From: Canna indica
Lineage: Eukaryota > Streptophyta > Magnoliopsida > Zingiberales > Cannaceae
DNA: 64,000 nt
Direction of reading: 5' to 3'
NCBI GenBank assembly: GCA_034359265.1
Contig: CP136895.1
Coordinates: forward strand, 45,340,001-45,404,000
Shown here: positions 1 through 11,095 of the stretch, piece by piece
Layout of the letters: every line of letters starts with the position of its first letter
Position numbering within the stretch: position 1 is the stretch's first letter
The notes under the pieces: model-generated
Seen by the model: only the letters and a program-made list of their open reading frames with translations
Databases searched by the model: none
What the model was told of the DNA's origin: nothing
Program-made: the position numbers and the translations under genes

Positions 1-522
1 GTCGCCCCAGGTGATGTTTGCATCCTAGTAGAAATTGTCGGTTGATTCCAAGCTAGCTAAGCACAATGTCAATACAACAAACAAAGAGGTGGACAACAGC
101 TTTAGAAGCTCGCGAGGAGACCATGAACTCGAAGGGGGTGACGACCTTCTTGGAGCCGATGGAGGGGGCGACGACGGTGTGGGAGGTCGCCGAGAAGCAG
201 GGGCGCGAGAGGAGCTAGAGGAAGAGGCGGAATGAGATCGAGCCTATTTGCTAGGGTTCCCAAATAGGGGAGAGAAGATGCGAGATCGGGGTGAGGAGGC
301 GAGAGAGACCCGTGTTTAGTGGAGGGCATTGAGGTCTTTTTCCCTCAATGTCCTCCGCCCTGTTTTGGTGTATCGAAAATTTTCTCGGTATACCAAAATG
401 ACTAAAAATCTTGTCCCGGACAAGATTTAAAATCCTGTCCCTTATCATTTTTGCAAAACAAACGGGGGACAAGAGCTGAAATCCAGTCCAGTCCCCCATT
501 TTTTAACGAAACAAACGAGCCC
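1..522. mobile_element. Putative right end of an unclassified DNA transposon or MITE
   Basis: No convincing gene is present. The right edge ends in CGAAACAAACGAGCCC (507-522), which read backwards begins GGGCTCGTTTGTTT. That resembles the GGG-C-TTTG-TT ends of plant PIF/Harbinger or hAT-type elements. Related GTCC/GGAC-rich motifs repeat inside (410-500). A GC-rich stretch at 100-330 gives small open frames on both strands that match nothing I know. The left end lies outside the window, so neither a TIR pair nor a target duplication can be shown. Confidence 0.3.
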
Positions 523-527
523 TACAA

Positions 528-848
528 TGTTCAAGTCCCATATTAGTTAAGGTTGTGGTTTAAATAGTCTTTTAAAAAATAAGATAATCTGCCCCCATTA
601 ACTAGCTTTTGGAGTGGAGTTAGGTCCAAGATTGATTTTTTAACATGCTATCAAAGCCAAACCTATGGTTGAGAGTGGGCCACTTGTAGAACTTCACGCT
701 CCATATGTGGATCCTAGGCGTGAGGGGTGTGTTAAAGTCTTATATCGATTGAGACTGTGGTCTAGATAGTCTTTAAATAGATTGGACATTCCTCCCCCCA
801 TGAGGTAGCTTTTGGAGTGGAGTTAGGTCCAAGATTGATTTTCTAACA
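528..848 (+). mobile_element. Complete TRIM (terminal-repeat retrotransposon in miniature)
   Basis: Two direct terminal repeats, 528-645 (118 bp) and 730-848 (119 bp), begin TGTT and end AACA. They flank an 84-bp internal segment. The 5-bp target duplication TACAA is exact (523-527 and 849-853). Directly after the left repeat, TGCTATCAAAGC (646-657) matches the initiator-tRNA-Met primer-binding site TGGTATCAGAGC at 10 of 12 positions. A purine-rich run with GGGG (719-728) precedes the right repeat, as a polypurine tract should. There is no coding capacity, so the element must have moved with proteins from another retrotransposon. The two repeats are clearly diverged, so the insertion is not recent. 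Confidence 0.85.
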
Positions 849-963
849 TACAAGATAGTACAAGGAATTAGTCTCTATTCTGGACAACAAATTTAGGATT
901 GTTCTATATTTGTTGTCTTGTTCTAAGTTTGTCAATACAATATAAGACATTACAAGGACTGTT

Positions 964-1662
964 CTACGTTTTGTAAACGATTGAAGGTGCAATTACAGGA
1001 GTTTGTTGTTCAAATGTTCACACTAAAATGGGGTTGAATAGTGTATAGGCAAATTTTAAGTTCAATTCTAGTCTTTTCGAATTTTAAGCAACTTAACTAG
1101 CTAGCTTGCTTCTCTTGAAGCTAAAGATAGTGAACATAAATTGAGAGTAAGTTAAGATAATTAAAGAGCAAGCAAGTAAAGTATACAATGCAAACAAGCA
1201 AGATGTATAGTGGTTCGGCCAATCTCACCTAATCCACTATCTTGGTTCCTAAACAAATATTTCTAATCTTAACACTTTATAGATATATTATTTTCATAAT
1301 AATACAATAAGGGCTACGTTTTGTAAATGATTGAAGGTGCAATTACAAGAGTTTGTTGTTCAAATGTCCACACTAAAAGGGGGTCGAATAGTGTATAGGC
1401 AAACTTTAAGTTCAATTCTAGTCTTTTCGAATTTTAAGCAACTTAACTAGCTAGCTTGCTTCTCTTGAAGCTAAAGATAGTGAACATAAATTGAGAGTAA
1501 GTTAAGATAATTAAAGAGCAAGCAAGTAAAGTGTACAATGCAAACAAGCAAGATGTATAGTGGTTCGGCCAATCCCACCTACTTCACTAACTTGGCTCCT
1601 AAGCAAAGATTTCTAACCTTAACACTTTATAGATATATTGTTTTCATAATAATACAATAAGG
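964..1662. repeat. Tandem duplication of a 350-bp unit
   Basis: The segment 964-1313 is repeated at 1314-1662 with only scattered substitutions. Each unit holds about 40 bp of flanking DNA plus the first ~310 bp of the adjacent family-A LTR. The duplication therefore happened after that LTR had inserted, through a local event such as unequal exchange or slippage. Confidence 0.85.
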
Positions 1663-2566
1663 ACTTATCTCGCAACTATTGAGAAGAGCCTCAACATCTA
1701 TTCTCTAGCAAAACAATAATCTACAACACACGTTCTCAAGCACACCTTGCAAGCTATACTTAATGGTTCAAACAAACAAGATAAAAACAATGTTAAAGGA
1801 GCTAAAATATAAAACAAACTTAAAGAGCTCCTTTCACCAGCCTTCTAGACATCCAACACCTCAAGAAGATGGAGAGATTTGCCTTAAGAGGGTTGCAGGA
1901 TGAAGGCCACCACTTGAAAGATTAAGAATGAGGATTAGGGCTTTAAATCACTCTTTGTAAGCTCAAACACTTGGGGATTAACTCAATGAACAATTAGGAG
2001 AATTTGGAGGCTGAAATTAGGGCTATTTATAGAGGAGATGAAAGCATTAGGGCTAAACTAGTCATTAAATGAATCTAAATAGATCTGTTGGTGAATTCGG
2101 TCGATCGCCGATCGACCCTCGGACGGTCGATCAGCCGAAAAGGTTATGGAATTTTCTAGAACCCTTTCGGTTAATCCTCGGGCGACCGTCGATCGGTCGA
2201 TGATCGATCAAGCTTCGACTGATCTCTATATCAGTTTATTGAAATCAATTTTTATGCTGATTTTTTCAGCCAATTGAAGTTTTCGAGTTTTTTCTTGGAT
2301 TTTGACTTGGGAAACATCTATGATAGGCTTGGTTGATGTCCTAGGGATATATTACAATCAATTCTAAGCCTAAACATATGTTTCAACTTGATTACAACTC
2401 GATTGCCTTCGGAGCCATTTTAACTCGATTCTTTGCGATTTTTCGAACGAACTTCGTAGGTGTATCGTTCTATCAACCTGAACTCAAAACTCGACAATTG
2501 AGTTAGTTTCATGTTTGTTATCATAAAAATAGAGAATGATGCCTAGGTTGAACCCTTGGGCCAACA
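1354..2566 (-). mobile_element. Family-A copia-type solo LTR (minus strand)
   Basis: Read on the minus strand it begins TGTTGGCCCAAGG and ends near TTTGAACAACA. It carries the family landmarks: TTTTATGATAACAAACATGAAAC near the start is shortened in print here to the ATGATAACAAAC motif, followed by a cluster of CGATCGAC/GGTCGATC motifs (2095-2215), a TAGTGGTTCGGCC block (1557-1570), and an AGTGTGGACATT-type end. Flanks GAGTT (1349-1353) and TAGTT (2567-2571) could be a decayed target duplication. No internal retrotransposon sequence adjoins either end, which is the picture of a solo LTR. It sits at the edge of a gypsy reverse-transcriptase fragment and probably inserted into it. Confidence 0.75.
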
Positions 2567-3495
2567 TAGTTGTTAGATAAGGGCTTCATTAGGCCTAGTA
2601 TTTTTCCTTGGGGAGCTCCTGTTTTGTTTACGAGGAAGAAGGATGGTGGCTCTATGAGGTTTTGTATAGATTGCGGGCAGTTGAATGCAGTGACAACGAA
2701 GGATAAGTACCTTTTCCTAGAATTATTGATTTGGTTGATCAGCTATAGAGGATGAGTGTATACTCGAAGATTGATTTGAGGTTTGTGTATCATCAGCTCA
2801 GAGTTAAAGAAGACATGCAGAAGACTGCCCTCAAGACGCGTTATGAGCACTTTGACTTTTGGTTATGCGCGCCTTTTGGGCAAAAGTGCATATCACCCGT
2901 GCATTGGGTGAGTGACATCTTTTGAGGCCAGAGATGGTTCAGCGAGACGTTGAATTGGTGCAAAGAACTAGATAGAGATTGCTCAATACCCAGAGTCGAC
3001 AGAATAACTATGTAGATCGGTGTAAGAGAGACTTAGAGTTCTTAATTGGGGACCATGTGTTCCTCAAAGAATCCCCAATTAACGGTGTCATGTGGTTTGG
3101 TAAAAAAGGAAAACTTGCACCGCGTTACATTGGTCCTTTTGAGATATTAGATAGAGTTGGAGTAGTGACATATCGGTTAACATTACCACCTTCTTTGGCG
3201 GGGATGCACAATGTCTTCCATATTTCTAAATCGCGAAACTATGTGCTAGACCCTTCGCGTATTTTGGAATAGTAGAGCATCCAGCTTCAACCTGATATCA
3301 GCTTTAAGGAGTAGCCAGTTTAAACTCTAGACATGAAGGAACATCATTTTCGTAACACTGTGGTATCTCTTGTTAAAGTCGGATGACAGCATCATTCAGA
3401 TCAGATGTCCACTTGGGAGTGCCAGCTCATTTTCCTCATCTCTTCGAGATAGGTTCATGAATTTGGGGGGATCAAATTTCTTCTAGGTGCGGAGG
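2567..3495 (+). pseudogene. Ty3/gypsy pol remnant (RT piece joined to integrase C-terminus)
   Basis: From 2570 the frame reads the start of a chromovirus-type reverse transcriptase: [20 protein letters not shown], then CIDCGQLN where the family has CIDYRQLN. Similarity continues with frame changes to about 2880. It then jumps to the integrase C-terminus: QSRQNNYVDRCKRDLEF, GDHVFL, GKKGKLAPRYIGPFEIL and HNVFHIS (family VFHVS), through about 3272. A worn chromodomain-like tail follows. The RT palm, RNase H and catalytic integrase are missing, so this is a large internal deletion. It is clearly related to the better preserved chromovirus at 11096-15878. Confidence 0.8.
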
Positions 3496-3864
3496 ATGTT
3501 ATATCTAGAATTTTATTCGAGGACATGGTTAAAATATTAATTAATGGAGGAGTGTAACTGCAAATGCAAAACTCCTCATCTGCTTCCCCACCGCATCGGA
3601 ACTGACTCTTATACGAGTAAACGATCAGTCATGTGTGAAGGAATAAGAAGGGAGAGAGAGAGAGAGAGAGAGAGATGAGGATCGAAGCTCACTCGAGTTA
3701 ATCACCGTCGACGTCGAAGCCGGAGTTGGAGGTCATGTTCCTTCCTTTTTTTGTTTCTATTTTTGTGTTTCGATGTGGTCATCGGCGAGATTGGAATTTG
3801 AGGCAAGCAATGAGGACCGGAGGAGGCCGGAGGCCACAAGGGACGACGGCGCCACGCAAATGCG
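3496..3864 (+). mobile_element. Start of the 3' LTR of the gutted gypsy element
   Basis: TGTTATATCTAG begins immediately after a purine-rich tract (GGTGCGGAGGA), as expected for polypurine tract plus LTR. It includes a short (GA)n run near 3652-3674 and a GC-rich stretch to 3864, where family-A sequence starts. The rest of this LTR is not seen in the window. The minus-strand open frames here (3702-3984) have no recognisable domain and are taken as chance. Confidence 0.55.
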
Positions 3865-4776
3865 TGTTGACCTAAGATTTTCAACGTAGGTCTTAATCCC
3901 GATTTTGATGATAACAATCATGAAACTAATGGTTTCATAGAGAAATATTTTTAGGTTCCAAGCCGAGTAGTGCACCACGTCCATGATCGAAAAAAAATGA
4001 CCAAATCTGCAAAATCGGAAGGACGCTCGTCGACACTAGATTTTTGTCGATAAGTTAGAGTATAAGTTTAGGGTGTCTAGTATATGTTGAATATCCTCTA
4101 TTTGATGCATAAGAACCTTAAAAGCCGAACCCGAAACCTGAAAACTCAAAAATTAAAAAATTAGCCTGAACCTGGTTTTCGATCGAAGTTTAGCTGAAGC
4201 TCAGTCCACAGAGGATCGACCGAAGATTGACCGGACCGAATAGGCCAACAACTCTTTTTCTAGCCATTTCAATTTGTTGAGCCGGAGTCATACACCCATG
4301 TTTCTCAATAAAGATGGGTTACCAGCCTTCCTTAAGGGTTGTTGTTGATATTGTGCCATCATATAAACCTTTGTGAGCTTTCTTTGAGCTATCATTTACG
4401 AAAACCCTAGCTTGAGACTTACTCTTGTCATGCCCAAAGTCCTAATAATAATATTTTATCCTTAAGTAGGGGGCCGTGGGCTCGAGTTAGCGCGGATTGG
4501 CGTAGAGCTTTGGGATTGAATCCGGGTAAGCATTAAATATAGAAAAAAAATTAGGAAAAATTTATTTTCCTTATTTCTATGATCTAGCATGCTAGGATGA
4601 TAGAGGGTCTCGAGATGAGTCTATAGGTTCAAGCAAAACTCGAATCGAAGCTAGAATGAATTAGATATGGGTTTCAGAAGTCGAGTCGCGTAAGTGAGGG
4701 TGTTTTGGTAAATTGGGCTAACTAGGACCATAAAATACCAAACGGGCGCAGGGCTACAGGTTTAGCCGCATGCCAC

Positions 4777-4779
<3 letters not shown>

Positions 4780-4837
<58 letters not shown>

Positions 4838-4838
4838 T
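4780..4838. repeat. (GA)n microsatellite
   Basis: About 58 bp of nearly pure GA dinucleotides inside the solo gypsy LTR. A similar, shorter GA run sits in the unrelated LTR start near 3652-3674. GAGA tracts are common near the transcription start of plant LTRs, but no start site can be read here. Confidence 0.95.
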
Positions 4839-5844
4839 AACTGGAGGTGGAGGAACCGATTCAGAGCCGGAATTCGGTGAGTTTATCGGTGTCGATTAAA
4901 GGAAGATCCTTAGCGTCTTCTCCAAAGTGGTGAGTGGATTAGCCTTCTTTTTCCCCTTTTCTTTAGTCATGTTGCTGACCCTATGTTATGGGGTTTTCAT
5001 CGATTTCTGGTTCAATTTTATCGTATCGGATTGAGGGTTTTCTCGTCATCGTTGTGATATTGCCAAATCGATTTTTGGACGATTTGGCCACCCCTACCCT
5101 TGCTGTGCCGCCCCTCTTCCTCTTGAATTCTTGATGAATTCTTTAGTTTTCTTGATGGTTGTTGAGGATTCTTGAAGCTTGTTTGGTGTCTTGATGAAAG
5201 AAGGTTGTTTTGGGGGAGTTTTAGGGTATGCCGCCCCACAGTTTAGGGTTCTTTAGGAACCCTAGGGTGGCCGACCACTTAAGGGTTGGATGTTAGGGTC
5301 CTAGATATATTTTTATACCTAGGGAACACACTTTATGGTATGTGAAATTATTTCTAATAATTATAATAATAGTAGAGACCTACAATTAGGAATTTTAGGA
5401 CCCTAGGGACACCTAGAGACATTAGGATCCTAGTTTGACATCCGGATGGGCCGACCCTAAGGACACCCAAGGGGGCCCAACCCTCCTTGCCCTTAGGGCA
5501 CTCGTGTGAGGGAGGTAAGCCGGCCCTAGCGTACTCGGCTAGAGTCACCAAGGCGGGTTTAAATTGCATAGGATTATTAAGTGGTGATACCTTATTTTAG
5601 GGCTATATACATATGCTTTTCATTCTCTTTTCCTACGTGATTGGATGTATTGTATCTCTTTATTATGAGTTGTACATTTCATGTTATATATATATATACA
5701 TATGTGTGGTTGTGATATATGACATGAGGATGTGGAAATTGAGCTATGTCCTTAACTCACCTTTGTTATTACTGTGTAGCATATATATATATATATATCT
5801 GCGTGTATGATGTGCTTGTGCATTTCTCGGTAGCCTCGCTGATG

Positions 5845-6060
5845 AGGGGAGGATATGCCCCAAAGAGACAACGTTGGCCTTATTCCGAAAGTCCGGCTGG
5901 TGAGGAGAGATCATACCCTAAAGAGACAGTCTAGAAACCCGACCAGTGTGGGGAATATATGCCCCGAAGAGATGGTTCGAAAGAGCCAGTGTCAGTTATG
6001 GGAGTGCATGCCCCAAAGAGACGACATTGAGCTGGGTGGTAGTTCGGAGGCCACACCGTC
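5845..6060. repeat. Degenerate ~50-60 bp tandem repeat within the solo LTR
   Basis: Four loosely similar units share an ATGCCCCAAAGAGAC core, at about 5866, 5907 (variant), 5960 (variant) and 6008, each followed by a GT/GG-rich spacer. The open frames across this stretch repeat the same peptide pattern (PKR, PKE) only because of the repeat. Confidence 0.7.
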
Positions 6061-6939
6061 TACCTACCCTATGTGGCTATGAGGGACCGACGGGTCTGGT
6101 GATCATTCATGTGGATGTGTCATTGCATTGTGATTATTATCTGTGGTAGATACTATTATCATGCGCAGGATAGTAGATAAGCATATTATGTTATGTTGTA
6201 ATTTACTGCTTATATTATGCTTCATTATTATTATTGATTGCATGATGATGATGTGGTGGAAATGAGGACTGATCTACTCACTAAGTCCTAGTGGACTTAC
6301 CCCTCATTTTTGTTGTTTTCCAGCACTTGAGCGAGATCAAAGAGGTATCGGGGTGCAGTAGTGCGACTGGTGGTGGTAGGGCAGTGGGTCTCGTCACATG
6401 TCCTGGTCGAGGGGGATACCTAAGTTATTTTATCTTTCTTTGAGTTGTTGAGTTATGTAGACTCGGGTCATTGTTTCCACATTTTATTTACCTTTAGGTG
6501 TCTTGGTTCTTTGATTAAAGTTTCTTTAAGTAACTTGAACACTTTATATTTTATTGAGTCTATGGTTTGATTTAAAAATAAATGTCTGTTTTATCTCTTT
6601 AAATATCATATGTATTGTTTAGGTTATTTATTATGTTGTGGTTTAAGTTGGGTTAGGCTTCGGGGTATGTGGCGTACCCTGACCAATCATACCGGATTTG
6701 GGGTGTGACAACTCTTTGATTTACCCTTGATCTCATTATTTCATCATCAAACGCATCAAGAGAAAGCTAGGAATATTGTTAAGAGCTAAGTTGTTGTTAT
6801 TAGTTGTTTTTGCTCTGGTTTTACTTGTCTTCTGTTGTTTGTCTTCGTTGACTTGAAAAGTATAAGTTTAGTGGTTGCCTCGGTGCAAAGGCATAAGTCC
6901 ACTAGTGTAAACTTACACTACTAGAATATACCACATCAG

Positions 6940-7385
6940 CTGCGGGGATCACTGACGGTCGCCAGGGCTGTCAGAATCATTCGCGGCTTTGCGTTAGCCG
7001 TAGCAATCGTGGCTGATGTAACCAAATCCATCGCGGCTCGCATACGGCCAGCCAGAGCCGTCGCTCATAGTTCATGGCGCGCAGGGCGCGTGAAATAAAA
7101 TAAGTTATTAGCCACAGCTTAGCGGGGGCACGGGAGCCGTTGGTGATGTGAGTAACCAAATCAGCCGCGGCTCGCATACAGTCGTCGCTCATAGTTGATG
7201 GCGCGCATGGGGGCGCAAAATAAAATAAGTTATTAGCCACGGTTGTATGCCGCCATCGCTGATATGAATAACTCAATAGCCACGGCTGGATGCGGTCGTC
7301 GCTTATTGTTTAATACCACGAACGCAGCGCGAATAAAACACTCTTAACCAACAGCTCGTATAGCCGTTGGTGATAATAAAATTAT
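6940..7385. repeat. CACTA-1 left subterminal repeat array
   Basis: Short units built on (A)GCCACGGCT / AGCCGTCGCT alternate in both orientations at about 20-45 bp spacing. Related longer units carry GCGCGCA-GGGCG and AAATAAAATAAGTTATTA (7081-7110 and 7210-7235). In this superfamily such arrays are where the TnpA-type protein binds; here that role is inferred from position and layout. Confidence 0.7.
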
Positions 7386-7943
7386 AGATCCATGGTTTTC
7401 CGACGACCCTCGAGCTATCGGTGAAAATCCTTTTTATTTGCTTTCGCACTCGACCATTCCTCTTTCTTCCTCTTTCTTCTCTGCTCGCCGCTGTCGTTGC
7501 TTGCCGCCGTCGTCTGTCGCTGCCGAGTTGTCACGGAGTCGTTGCCATTCGGTATGCACCGATCCTCTCCTCTGTTTCATTCAGTCAATCGCTGCTATGC
7601 GTCGCCCTCTCCGCCCCGGCGTCGACCCGACCGGCCCTCTCCGTGCCGGCGTCGACTCGGCCATTCGTCTCCGCGCTGGTCTCAATCCAGCCGGCGCCGC
7701 ATTGGGGCTGATTACCATCGGCCCCAATGCATCGATGAATAGTAGCCGACATCACTGTCGGCTACTACTTGATTGGGGTTAATTACCCAAATCAATTATT
7801 TGATTAGGGTAGCTAACCCCTAATCAAACTATGATTAGGGTAATCATAGTTTGATTAGGGTTTATTTTTTTTATTTTTTTATATTAATTATTAAAAATTA
7901 ATTGTTAATTAGATTAATTATTAGTTTAATATTAATTAATTAG

Positions 7944-8143
7944 TCGCGCGGAATCGTCCACTTTGGATCGCGGTCAAATAGTCCATGGTGGACTCGCACC
8001 GAAATCGTCCATGGTGGACTTGCACCGAAATCGTCCACAATGGATGGACTCGTGTTGGAATCGTCCACAATGGATGGACTCATGTCGGAATCGTCCACTT
8101 TGGATTCGCGCAAAATCATCCACTATGGACTCGCACCGGCATC
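7944..8143. repeat. 26-28 bp minisatellite in the CACTA-1 leader
   Basis: About seven units carry a GAATCGTCCAC core followed by a TGG-A-TCGC segment. Several units contain the small palindrome TCCATGGTGGA. The same GTCCAC-core repeat lies at the equivalent place in the other CACTA elements of this window. The two overlapping open frames here are a by-product of the repeat. Confidence 0.85.
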
Positions 8144-8291
8144 CATAAAATTAGAAAAAAATCAAGATAAGTTGATACGTTTCACGTACGATCGACGAGT
8201 CAAGTTTTAATTTTGCAAAACCTTAGATCCGTTCGGGGGTTGTATGTTTGTGTAAATGAAATTAATGATCTTTTATACGACGTACAACCCT

Positions 8292-8539
8292 TGGATTATC
8301 CCTAATTGGATAATTTGGGAACATAGTTATTTATATTGCACTTAGTTTATTTTTTTTAGTCATTATTCATTTTTAAATTTTGGTTTGTATCTCCCTAGTT
8401 CTCCGATATGCCCCCAGATGATATGCATATTTGGAGAACTGTAGGGAGATGCTGCCGAAATTTAGAATGAAGTTAATGACTAAAAGAAATACTAAGTGCA
8501 ATATGAATAACATGAGTCCCGAATGGAATAGGACCATCC
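8292..8539. promoter_or_regulatory. Long imperfect hairpin upstream of the CACTA-1 TNP2 start
   Basis: The left arm runs from GGATTATCC to GTTCTCCGATATGC. The right arm is its imperfect complement, from GCATATTTGGAGAAC to GGACCATCC. The turn is near 8416-8424. Pairing includes TTAGTCATTA with TAATGACTAA and TGCACTTAGT with ACTAAGTGCA. The hairpin ends just before the former TNP2 start. Related hairpins lie at the same place in CACTA-2 and CACTA-3. See the finding on covariation. Confidence 0.8.
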
Positions 8540-8585
8540 CACCTAAAGACATTACCTAAAGATATTGCAAACTTTTTGACAGAAC

Positions 8586-9522
8586 TTGTCAGGCGATCGA
8601 AGTTGGATGTACTGACAAATTTATCGTGGAGTTATAACAGACGAATTTCGAATAGGCATAACTTACTTCTTAAATTTCGCCTACTCGAATGAAAATTCCT
8701 TAGTGGTGATAAAATCTGACATCCAAGCCAAAAATGTTCGAACATAAGATTTTTGGACCGAGAAACTGTCACAATGCATCTGTATACAAAAGGATTCACA
8801 CCAAGATATTTTGTATGGAATTGTCATGGGGAGTCACGTCAAGTCGGGACGTCGAGCAATCATGTTGTCCAAACTCATGGTGAATCTTCTTCTGCTGGTG
8901 TTTCTTCTTCTAATCCACCTAATCCTTATAGAATGATGATTCTAGATAGTCTTGAAGGATAATTCCATTTAAATTATAATATTGAGTCAATTACTGAGAT
9001 GGTAGTGCCACCAGATACTACGACAGTTGAAGTCACTGAAGAACAACCTGTGATACAAATTGAATTGCCGAATAAGGAGGCTGCAGAATTTTACGAGATG
9101 TTGAAAGCTGTCGATGAACCGTTGTATGAGAATTGTCCTAATTATACAAGATTTTCAGCAATGACACAACTCCTGACCATCAAGTTCGATTGTAATATCA
9201 GCGGAGTCGCGTTTGATCGGATTGCATGCTTTATCAATGGTATGCTACCTCCAAATAACAAGTTTGAGCCAACCTTTTATAAGACAAAAAAGTTGAAGAG
9301 GAAATTAGGGTTTGGGTACGAAAAGAAACACGCGTGCCCAAATAACTACATTTTATATTATAAAGAAAATGCACAGTTAGAGCAATGTCCGGTATGTGAA
9401 CATCCTCGTTACAAGGAGAAGAAATCGGTCCGACAAAAAAATATCCCCTTTAAGGTGCTTCGGTATTTTCCACTGACACCGAGGCTTCAAAGGTTATTCA
9501 TGTCGGAAAAGACTGCCCTTAT
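8586..9522 (+). pseudogene. CACTA-1 TNP2-type transposase, N-terminal part only
   Basis: The start that is ATG in the sister elements is TTG here (8586-8588), and a frameshift follows before 8753. From 8753 the frame reads the Transpos_assoc-like domain (DRETVTMHLYTKGF, NCHGESR), a stop at about 8960-8962, then the linker ending ENCPNYTRFSAMTQLL, a zinc-type CPVCEHPRY, and the beginning of the Transposase_21 domain (FPLTPRLQRLFMSEK). It is cut at 9522-9525, where an ATG shared by both partners marks the join to a gypsy LTR. TNP2-type proteins cut the element ends in En/Spm transposition. With no catalytic domain this copy cannot. Confidence 0.88.
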
Positions 9523-10879
9523 ATGTTTTATAATTCATACATGTTATTTAAATTTATTACTACCTTGTCATGCTAGATAGTTGCTCCTTATTGTGCTAAA
9601 ATTCCTATGGTAGTATAAGAATTGTTAGGTATGTGCATTATGATTATATATGATGAATGATGTAATGTATGAGCAATTTTCTTTAGATTAAGCATGCTGC
9701 CCTAAATGATCTTGGATGGTATTCCAAGGTTGACTCACGGAAATTCTCACCTAAGACAGTGTAAAAAGCTAGGTGTCATGTAAGGTGTCACTAGATGTTC
9801 ATAGCATAATTATGGAAACTTAGATATGAGACGATAACACTTCTATGACTGATTGTATATTTTTGGAAACTTAGAGATTGTAGGTGCACATATACTAAAA
9901 AGGGTGGCATAAATTATTGACCTAGTAGCCAGACATGACTAGATATTGGCAAAGGCCCGAAGTATGTATATATGGAAACCCTAGGATATTGGTTGTCTAA
10001 TGTGCTTGAGATGGTCCGCCGAGGAGCGAGGAGGTCGAAAATGACCAATGCTCAGCTCGGCCAGTTGGGTCTAGAGTTGCGCCAGCGGGCCCGCTCAGTG
10101 CCAGACCCCAGTTGGGTGGGACTAGCTATCCTTACCCCAGACGGTGTCCGATGACTAGTGGACCATCCTAGTCGACGGTCCGGGATTATTTGCTTGCATC
10201 TTGAGATGATGTGGCCGATGGCTAGGATGGTACTACCTGGTATGGTAGTGACGGCTATAGTCGGGATATATTTTGCTATGAGCAGGCCCAAGGGCCGGAT
10301 GCTAGAGGCTTGATAAGCCAAGTGGCAGGTGCTCATGTACAGAAAGTATTGATGGATCCGTTGAGGGTTTGTAGTTGCATTAGAAACACACTTTACCTCC
10401 TTGTGCATTCCTTTATTGCCTTGTAATATTTATATATGCATGACTGATGCTTATGTGGAGGTTCAATTGAGCCACTCACTGAGTCCCAAGTGGACTCACA
10501 GTTCATTTTTATTTTAACAAAGCATGAGCAATAACTTGGTGTCGACATGGTGCAGCTGGAGGGCAGAGGCGGTGCCAAATCTCGTAGCGGCGTCCATGAG
10601 TCTTAGACTAGTCCTAGTTATGTTGTTTTTATTTCTGCACTGACAGTTGCAATTGAAAAGAATTGCAAAAATGTGATATTTGACCATTTTGATTTGATGT
10701 TGATGTTTCTTCTTGTTTTGAAAAACTTATACATTGTGACTTGCAAACTTTGTTTTATAAAGTATGTTAAGTTTCTTTCAGTCGATGTGTTTTGGTTTCT
10801 TGATGTCAGTGTAGATAGTAGGTTACAGGGCAGGATGTGGGCCCTGGCCGATCACACTACCCTCAGTCAGGGTGTGACA
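9523..10879 (+). repeat. Truncated 5' LTR of the chromovirus
   Basis: This 1,357-bp segment corresponds closely to 16597-17952 of the 3' LTR and ends in the same GGGTGTGACA. The first ~718 bp of the LTR are absent. Open frames in it (9972-10578) are mirrored in the 3' LTR and are not genes. Confidence 0.9.
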
Positions 10880-10883
10880 AAGT

Positions 10884-10895
10884 TGGTAATAGAGC
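10884..10895 (+). promoter_or_regulatory. Primer-binding site, initiator tRNA-Met
   Basis: TGGTAATAGAGC lies four bases after the 5' LTR and matches TGGTATCAGAGC at 10 of 12 positions. This is the usual reverse-transcription primer site of plant gypsy and copia elements. Confidence 0.85.
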
Positions 10896-11095
10896 ACTAG
10901 GTTAGGTGTTGTCTATGACTCAGTGTTGGGTACCGTGTGAGGCATATGCTAGCGTGCCAACTTACGATATAGTTATGCTACGAGATTGGGCGACCACTCC
11001 TGCACTAAGCGCACCATGCGGTTAGTAGTTTAAAGAGCTTGTGTTAATAATTTCTTATTTGTCATGCAACCTCCTTTCTTCCTTGTGATAGTGAA

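Larger units (their letters stand above)
4426..6710 (+). mobile_element. Solo LTR of a long-LTR Ty3/gypsy element
   Basis: It starts TGTCATGCCC and ends GGGGTGTGACA, flanked by a perfect 5-bp duplication ACTCT (4421-4425, 6711-6715). No coding region lies between, so this is one 2,285-bp LTR left by recombination between two. Its right part (ACTCACTAAGTCC, then TGGACTTAC and a TTTTCCAG-GCA block near 6270-6325) resembles the corresponding part of the chromovirus LTR at 17545-17600, so it is probably the same broad lineage and orientation. It has a GA microsatellite and a degenerate tandem repeat inside. Confidence 0.85.

Noticed and set aside
7421..7782. Overlapping ORFs of up to 114 codons in the CACTA-1 leader
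   Set aside because: Low-complexity Ser/Arg/Pro frames in a GC-rich leader; the sister elements have stops at equivalent places.
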